Shown here piece by piece: positions 56,909-64,000 of a DNA stretch of 64,000 nt (its first letter is position 1; each line of letters opens with the position of its first letter). The stretch lies in NCBI GenBank assembly GCA_028583415.1, contig CM053276.1, positions 122,261,166 to 122,325,165 on the forward strand, written 5' to 3'. The notes under the pieces are model-generated. The model had not been told where the DNA came from, did no database searches, and saw only the letters and a program-made list of their open reading frames with translations. The stretch comes from Protea cynaroides. Its lineage: Eukaryota > Streptophyta > Magnoliopsida > Proteales > Proteaceae. A program made the translations under genes and the position numbers.

Positions 56909-57437
56909 ATTCTGACTAACGATTGAGAGACACGAAACATTTTCACCTGAGAATCTGAGACACCCCTCTAGAGAAGAGAAGGGGAGAAAAATTAATTAAC
57001 TTTGGCAAATGGTTGTAGTTAGAATCACTTGAGAGAATCAAAATTGTATTAGAATCATGGGTTGAGGGAAGTGAAATCTGTCGTGGTAGGTTTGATCAAT
57101 TGTCTTCAATTCTCACCTACCTATAAGGATTAAGGATATATAGGTGGCCTTCATTTCCAAGATCCATTGTTTGGTTTAGTTCCCCATCAGGGTAGCTGTT
57201 TGTTTTACGTTCAGATTTCTTCCATACAGACCATGCATGAGGAACATCCTCAAGATTTAAACCTTTTTGTGAAAGCTGCTGGCCGGAGCTCCAAATTCTC
57301 TGAGCTGATCATCGTCTTGTGTCGGGGTTGATACCAAAAATCACTTCCGAAAATTGGACCATGATCTGGTTTCTCCCACCTGATCATAAATCATAATTAA
57401 AACCAAATGGAAAGACAGAAACGACAATATTAGAATG

Positions 57438-57821
57438 TGTTAGGATCGGGAGAACGCAAACAAACAAGAAGCACACGAAGAATTAACGTGGTTCAACACC
57501 TCATCGTGGGATGCCTACATCCACCAGAGAAAAAAGTGACTTTTTTCTATTCCCAAGAACAGTCTATAGAATTCTCTACCTGACAGGCCTATCTCATCTG
57601 TCAGCCTTACAACGTTCTAGCTCTCCACTGTCAGAGGAGAATCCTCTACAGCCCTTGTAGCCTTATCTAGATTTTCCCACACAGAGACAATTTATATAGG
57701 GATCCCAATAAACCTTAATTCCCACATAATTACAGATTTACCCCGTATATGCAATAGACTCTAATACAAGTACAATCCAGTAACAATGTGGACTCCACAG
57801 AATACAAGACACAACCCAACA
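57438..57821. mobile_element. Solo LTR of a copia-like retrotransposon (384 bp)
   Basis: It begins TGTTAGGATCGGGAGAACGC and ends CACAACCCAACA (TG...CA). It is flanked by identical 5-bp repeats GAATG at 57433-57437 and 57822-57826. It contains ATTAACGTGGTTCAACACCT followed by GCCTACATCCACC, a phrase common in plant copia LTRs, and a TATA-like TTTATATAGGG near 57691. No internal domains are attached, so it is a solo LTR left by recombination. Confidence 0.85.
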
Positions 57822-58160
57822 GAATGAACTTGGAAACAATCAGTATATGGAGCTTTAGGTACGTGGTTCTAATGTTTTTCCTCTTGAGAAACAGGTTTAA
57901 TTTGCAACCAAATAAATAGTCTGACCGGGTAATTACCATTGTGGTGGGCAGTTCGGTCTAACCCAGACTTTTAGGTATCGGATCGGATTGGCACGGATCA
58001 GCGGATCCAGGCCAGGATTGGCTGGGCTAGATCTCACGCGGAAACCACGTTGGCTTATTAGTAAGGAGTAAGGACCGATCCTAGAGGGTATGGCAATATT
58101 CTGGGGAAACAAGATTGATCCCAAGCTCATCCTGTTTGTGCGCGTCTATGCTGGTCTAAC

Positions 58161-58480
58161 CACTACAAGAATTTACATTTTTCCTCACGCTTTTGGGCGA
58201 CCGAATAATAAATGCTGTCGTCCAATATCAGAGTTTGAAAATTCGTTGCAAATAAAGTATTTTTCATGATGGCAATAGTATTTTCGTTGCCTGTTGGTAT
58301 TTTCCAGGACGGAGTCATTTATTCCGTTGCCGAGTAGTATTTTCAACGAGGGAAAAACTTTTCCACTATAAAATATAAGTTTCCTTTGTGGAAAATAACA
58401 TAAACGTGAGAGATTCCTCTCTCTCTCTCTCTCTCTCTCTCTTCCCCATCTCTCTGTCTCCATAAGCCTAACCCACGCCC
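58161..58480 (+). mobile_element. Terminal part of a CACTA (En/Spm) transposon
   Basis: CACTACAAGAATTTAC at 58161 is a canonical CACTA terminus. It is followed by sub-terminal words typical of these elements (TTTTGGGCGACCGAATAATA, GCTGTCGTCC, TTCGTTGCC). No matching TTCTTGTAGTG end was found in the window, so the element is truncated or extends in degraded form. The right boundary given is arbitrary. Confidence 0.65.
58418..58442. repeat. (CT)n microsatellite
   Basis: A pure CT run. Confidence 0.95.
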
Positions 58481-58599
58481 GCAGCCTCCGGCAAACGACC
58501 CTCCCTGGCAGAAACCAACTCGTGGAAAAGGAGGTGCTTTTTATAGGTCATTTCTCTCGGCCATCGAAGGGTTTCAGGAGAAAGGGACTCCCAAGCTTC

Positions 58600-61060
58600 A
58601 GTAATGGCGTCGATGGATCAGTTTGACTTGAAAGAGTTCATATATAATGTTTTTTTTGCCTTGGAACCCTAGTCACAAAAAGGAAGAGATCGAGAGAGGG
58701 GTTTTCGAACTTGGACTCCAGAAAGAACTTCTTCTTGAGAGATCTCCATTGTCACCTCAAACTTGACATAGTGAATCATCATCATCTTTTCCCATAGACA
58801 TAGCACATCACATGGGTGTGTGAACCATGTTAAATCTATTTGTCATTTTACTTGAATCATTTTCTATTTTTTGTTCTTGTTTATTGGTGTTTGCTCTAAT
58901 ATTGATCGTTTCTTCCTTGACAAGAGAGTCCGAGAGTGACAATCCTATAATCATCATCATTGAGCGAGAAAGTGGCAAAATACAGTGTCTACAATTGGAT
59001 TCAAAATGACCCCCTATATGATCAATGTTTAAAATCTCACCTAGCCATTGTGTCCCCACGAGTGAAGATATTCTTCTTCAATGGCTGTCCGTGAAAGAAA
59101 ACTATCCTTTACCTAGCTAGTTATATCTTTAAAAATTATCCTTTTCCATTATTCATTTCCTCATCTAAGAAATACTAAATACATACGGATAAGTAATAAC
59201 CAAGAAATACTAAATACATAATAAATAATAACCAACTCAGACCCCTCTCTTTTACTATATTATTATTCCTTAACGCTTTATTCAAATTTTAACATGGAAT
59301 TATAAAAAAAATAAAGGAAAAGAATCCCGATGTTGATAGTTGGAGCCTGTGTAGATGCTTTCCTGCAGTATCCCACATCTTCAACACGTGGACCTCTTGC
59401 TTATGAGACCATTTTCTGGATCTTGAATCTTGTGGATGCGGGAGATTCTCCAATATTATGTAGCATTAGAAGCTCATATCATTTATAGCACACATTGTGG
59501 ATACTTAGGATGCCAAATTCAGGAGGCCGAAAAATGCATTAAAATGATATTTTGGGCAATGTCATGTTTCTGATTTGTTAATCAAAATACCATTTGATGA
59601 CTTTTCATCAACTCCAAATGTGTTTTACAAGGGTTATCCCTAGATATGTAAAAAGATAATCGAAAATCCAGATTTGATTAGTATTACTATCCGTTTAGGG
59701 AATCCGATGGTTAGGATTTGGTTGCGAATTTGGATAAATGGAATCGAATTCAGTGGCGAATTTAGATATCACCTAAACGGATGGCAGATATAATCCGTTT
59801 CATTTAGGTATCGGCAAACAATGTAGCCTTATAGGTTATGACACATATATGCTAAAAAAAATCTACTTCTTTACTTTAAAAAAAACGAAATAGAATTGTA
59901 AGATGCGTTTCTTTCCCTTTGATTGATGTTTTTGTAAATTGTAAGATGATAAATTATAAGAAGTAGAGAATATAAATTTTGTGTTTTTGATGGTTATTAT
60001 TATTCATTCATTTAAAAAAGTAGTGTAATATATATTTTTTTATTCGAATGGATTTTAATTGGATATCCCGTTAAAAATCAGAATCAAATTTTTTTTTTAT
60101 ATATATGGCAAAACTCAAAGCGGATTTGGATACAGTGGTTGGTAAACAAATTCAAATTTAGATAGTGATGTATTCAATTCGAATTCAATTCTTTTAAATC
60201 ATTATCCCTCAAACACGAATTTTTGGAGATCCCAGATTAAATCTTACCAACTAATTTAGAAAAAAAAATTAAAATTTTATAGTAGGCTAATATGCAGCAA
60301 AATCAGCTAGACTTGATCGGATTTGAACTAAATTAATCTGATGGATTCATGAATTGGGATTTATATGATTTGGTCCCCTATCTCGTTGTCAGTTTTACAT
60401 AGACTGCTTACGATTCGTCAAGCGGTGAAAATCTATTAATGTCATTGCTTAGATGTGTAAATGAAATAACAAATTAGAGAGCTGACTTCTCCCTTTATTA
60501 AAATTAGATAATTGACCTATTTATTCAAGGTCCGTTGTTTATTTTTATTTTTATTTTTTGTAATGAATTAGAGTTGACTAGGTATAGAAGGTTCGTTCTT
60601 ATATTTTTTCATGGGAGATGAAAACAAAAAAGATGTGACATGTTTTCAAAGGAATTTAATTTTTTTGAATTTCTTATTGCTTATGCTTTCGAATCACTGG
60701 TTATGTCCTTCTTTTAAAACAGGATTTCATCCAAAAGGAGTGTTCGTTCCATAGAAACAAACATCAGGCATAAATGTGCTGACTGCCAAAATAATGACTT
60801 ATATTCAATGAACACAAAAGAATACATGAAAGATCTCCAAATTAATGAGGATCGAGGGAGAAAGAAAATGAGATTGGTATTACTACTAAGATATTGCTTC
60901 ATATTAATTCTTTTATCAATTTCCTTTTGACTGGGAAAAAAAATTCATCAATGTACATGTGATAGTCACGTTTTTCGTATTGGTCCTTGTATCTTTGTTG
61001 TTTTTTTTGGTAATTCGTATCTTTATTGTTTAATTAACATAGAATTATTAGGTACGAATT
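58600..61060. other. AT-rich intergenic DNA
   Basis: ATGGCGTCGATGGATCAG at 58604 opens only about 22 codons. Its upstream 120 bp look leader-like (GC-richer, CT-rich), so a captured or decayed gene start is possible. 59640-60210 has GGATTTGGATA- and AATCCGTTT-type repeats. No intact gene is seen. Confidence 0.45.
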
Positions 61061-61073
61061 GCCTATAAATGGT

Positions 61074-61080
61074 CCTATGT
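61074..61080 (+). promoter_or_regulatory. TATA box of the thioesterase gene
   Basis: TATAAAT about 100 bp upstream of the ATG at 61177, in a CCTATAAATGG context. Confidence 0.55.
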
Positions 61081-61176
61081 TTTTGGCATTAGGGAATACA
61101 ATTTCAAGCAACTACTGAAGTTCAGCTCCAAGAAGATTGTAATTGTTTCATTTTAGCTTCAATACACTGATAGATC

Positions 61177-63215
61177 ATGGCTTCCACTGGCACCACAATG
61201 ATGCTTGGCAGAAAAGCAAACTCTTTGGGTACCCTTAGAATCAAGTCTAAAGATTTTCGTCCTTCTTTTTCTGGGGGTGTTTTGCTGTTTCAGGCGAATT
61301 TACGAGCAACTTCCATGAAAGATAGTCAAACAACCTTGAATATAGCAAGTGAGAAGCAATTGAAGCTTTTTGACAGAAGGGAGAAGGAACTCGACATGAT
61401 TGCCGATACATTTGTTCTTGGGAAGGTTGAGAAGGACAGCCGCATTTTCTCTGAGAACTACACAGTTAGATCTTATGACATGGGTCCAAATCATACAGCA
61501 ACAATACAGACATTGATGAATCTTCTACAGGTTTGATTTAGATTTTATAGAATCCATATTATTGGCCTTAATATTTAGAGTTTTATTTAATAGTTCAGTA
61601 TTGCCACATGAGCAAACAGGTAGAGGTTGTCAAATTAATCTAATACAAATTAATTAATACAAATCAGTTAATTAATCTAATACCGATTTTGGAACTGAAT
61701 GAAGACCAGTGAAATGGGTGCAACGTCCTTGATCATGTGGACAAGCTGTTGTATATCCATGTATGCCAAGTGGCAAGTTTTGAAACTCATTCAACTCCGG
61801 CCTTATGCGTGCGTGTGTGTGTACTTAAAAGTATGAGAGAGATATCAGTCATATATTTTATGGGAGGTTATTCATAAAATTTAATCCCTCATGGGTAATG
61901 GTCATGCACAGGAAACGGTTCTTGGGCATTTCAGGAGTATGGGGGTTCTGAAGGATGGTTTGGGTTCAACACCAGAGATGAGTGCAAGGAACTTAATATG
62001 GATCCTCTCTAACACACATGTTGTTGTCGATCGCTACCCCACTTGGTAACTCACTTTCTCCTTGAAATTTCTGGAATACCAAATTAAAAATTGCATTTTA
62101 TGGGACTAAATTGATTTAATGGATTTTATAACTTAGTTGCACGTAATTTGAATAAAAAAAGAAAAAAAAAAACTAGCAATATCTTAATTGATTATATAAT
62201 TTTCTTATGTAAAGTCATGAAGCTTAAATATTTTTTCTTTTAATTCATTGAAGGAATGATGATATTCGAGTTGATACTTGGTTTATTCCATCTGGAAAGA
62301 ACTTCTTGGGTATTGAATGGATAATCTGCGATTCAAAGACTGGAAAAACACTCACACGAGCCTCCAGGTTTGAATTGAATTAATGTCCACGAATGTAATG
62401 GTTCAAAAAGCAGGTGCTTCTTCTAGATACGTGGTTAACTGGATTTTAATTCTCATTTGATCTTATATATGCAGCAAGTTAATGATGATGAATAAAGGAA
62501 CAAGAAAATTATCTGAATGGCCAGAGGGGGTTAGAAGAGAATTTGAACCTCAGTACATAAACCGTCTTCCTCTTCTGGATAAGGATAGCAGTAGATTACC
62601 AAAGCTTGATCACAACAAAATGGAGTATGTTCGAAACGGTTTGACTGTAAGTATATATATATCACAAATTTTGTTTTGGACTTTATATTTCTTATATATA
62701 ATGACTTAAAAAACATATATGCATGTTAAATCTGCAGCCTCGGTGGAATGATTTGGATATCAATCAGCATGTAAACAACGTGAAATACGTTGGGATGATG
62801 CTTGAGGTTAGATCCTTATTCTGTATATTGATTTTTTTTTCTCTGGTTCTAGAGGTGCAACTCGATCGAGTCTGGCAGGGTTGCATTCATTTCAAGCCCG
62901 GTTTTCTTTTTGTGTTGGTCTGAGAGCACCTCTTGTGAAGTTTTTATGATGAATTGAAATTGAGTGAAATATATATAACGGTGATGGATGATGTTGCAGA
63001 GTGTTCCCATCTCATTCTTGGAGAGCCATGAGCTTTATGATATCACCGTGGAGTACAGGAAGGAGTGTGCGATGGATGATGTGCTTCAGTCTTTCACTTC
63101 TTTTTGCCATGAAACAGTGGATCAGTGTTTCCATTTATTGCGTTCTGAATGTGGGGCTGTGGTTGTAAGAGGAAAGACCAAATGGAAACCCAAACATGCA
63201 AAAAACTTGACTTAA
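61177..63215 (+). CDS. FatB-like acyl-ACP thioesterase, six exons
   Basis: Exons are 61177-61530, 61912-62045, 62254-62367, 62475-62646, 62738-62806 and 63000-63215. All have GT-AG borders and consistent phases, giving 352 codons plus stop. This is a hotdog-fold acyl-ACP hydrolase that releases fatty acids in plastids. Matches include YTVRSYDMGPNHTATIQTLM, DGLGSTPEMSARNLIW, VVVDRYPTWNDDIRVDTW, LTRASSKLMMMNKGTRKLSE, PRWNDLDINQHVNNVKYVGM and LESHELYDITVEYRKECAMD. Catalytic Asp265, Asn267, His269 and Glu303 are present, with the 34-residue His-Glu spacing of FatB. FatB rather than FatA fits by RSYE-like and DRYPTW text. It is about 60 residues shorter than typical FatB: the Ser-rich basic N-terminus is short and the hydrophobic anchor before EKQ is missing. 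It is divergent at many positions, so chain-length specificity is unknown. Confidence 0.9.
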
Positions 63216-63377
63216 AACTAGTTTATCGTTTAAATTGTTTGTTTATACATGAGAATTGATGATAGATACTACCAGTTAATTTACAGGTACATGTATGAAT
63301 AGTTTTTTTTTTTTGGTCAGAATGTATGAATAGTATTACGGCTTTGGAAAAAATAAAAAACAAAATTATTCGTTTGG

Positions 63378-63694
63378 CACTAAGTTCTGTTGTTACATAT
63401 ATGTTTAGCGTTGGTAAAATAACCGCCACTGTTTTGTTGCCTTTTTGTCACAATACACAATGGTAATAAACGGCCATTAAATGATTCTCAGCAACGGTAA
63501 ATAAATCGCCTGGAAACTGTGTATTCTGTTACACTTTCGGAAGCAGGGGAGTTAATCGTCGCTTATTTATATTATCCACCGATAAATTCCGCATCTACAT
63601 GTTCCAAATATGGGGGAGAACTTTTGCTTCAGCCCTTTTGCGGACACTTTGGTGGCGGTTTTTATCGTCGCTAAAGGTGACTTTTCTTTTAGTG
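63378..63694. mobile_element. Short CACTA-like MITE
   Basis: It starts CACTAAGTTCTG and ends CTTTTCTTTTAGTG. TTTAGCGTTGGTAAAATAAC plus CGCCACTG near the left end is mirrored at the right end by the reverse complement of TTTAGCGACGATAAAAACCG plus CCACCAAAG. The flanking 3 bp (TGG, TTT) do not match, so boundaries may be off. Confidence 0.6.
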
Positions 63695-63886
63695 TTTCTG
63701 GGTATGGTGGCAACTAAGGGAATTTCATTTTAATGGTATCATGTACTTGATGGCTAGTTTGCAAGCTTTTATTCTTTCTTGATCCTACACAAGTTCAGCT
63801 ATCATCATTGCCTAGGTCCCCAACCCAGAGGTGGCAAAATTCTTGCTGATTTTAGGGTTTTTTTTTTTGTTGGGGGGGGGGGTCCT

Positions 63887-63998
63887 TCAAACACTTTCTA
63901 TTAGACTTAATTATTCATTACACAAAATTTGTTACAAATTTATTGATAAAGTTTGGTGGGATGATCATATCACAATTACAATAGCATGGATTAACTCT
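63887..63998. repeat. Dispersed repeat, copy 2
   Basis: A relative of the repeat at 53624-53735, in the same orientation, preceded by a G-run at about 63871-63882. It may continue beyond the window. Confidence 0.75.
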
Positions 63999-64000
63999 TC

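Larger units (their letters stand above)
53740..57430. other. AT-rich intergenic DNA
   Basis: No gene is supported. 54440-54600 and 55560-55760 carry degenerate GGGCCTGGGCTTAG-type words like the interiors of the hAT-like elements. Confidence 0.5.

Overview
This is nuclear DNA from a flowering plant. The evidence is short exons split by AT-rich GT-AG introns, plant-specific families (DUF247, plastid acyl-ACP thioesterase, PUT-type polyamine transporter, 10-kDa ACBP), an Au-type SINE, and Ty1/copia, hAT, Harbinger, CACTA and Mutator debris. Protein style and intron layout fit a eudicot, perhaps an early-diverging one; the species cannot be named from sequence alone. No CRISPR, operon or organellar sequence is seen.

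Layout: 1-4.4 kb is intergenic and holds a 564-bp palindromic Mutator-type MITE. 4.4-5.4 kb carries an intronless multi-pass membrane protein (minus). 7.4-9.5 kb holds foldback elements. 9.8-15.3 kb holds a polyamine transporter gene (minus), a broken tandem copy just 3' of it, and an upstream block of diverged repeats; a small exon-like ORF at 17.0-17.2 kb may be its distant first exon. 17.5-20.3 kb is a nest of transposons. 23.7-23.9 kb is an L-asparaginase relic. 25.9-29.1 kb is ribosomal protein eL13 (plus). 29.6-31.6 kb holds three foldback MITEs and a LINE tail. 36.5-40.1 kb is a four-exon coiled-coil gene (plus). 42.8-47.8 kb is a DUF247 pseudogene cut in two by a rearranged copia retrotransposon. 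50.0-52.7 kb is acyl-CoA-binding protein (minus) with a fresh SINE in intron 1. 53-58.5 kb holds a duplicated block with an inserted MITE, a solo LTR and a CACTA end. 61.2-63.2 kb is a six-exon FatB-like acyl-ACP thioesterase (plus).

The genes are ordinary, independently transcribed plant genes. ACBP and the thioesterase both touch acyl-lipid metabolism, but they are 8 kb apart on opposite strands and nothing shows co-regulation. The most informative content is structural: (1) a family of hairpin MITEs with Mutator-like 9-bp target duplications, one with a paralogous empty site inside the window; (2) a copia insertion whose order (RNase H, LTR, LTR, PBS, gag, then inverted gag and LTR) looks like integrated rearranged extrachromosomal cDNA; (3) the transporter pseudogene and the possible long-range first exon of its intact neighbour. 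Exon borders were placed by GT-AG consensus, phase and recalled family alignments; no database search was run.
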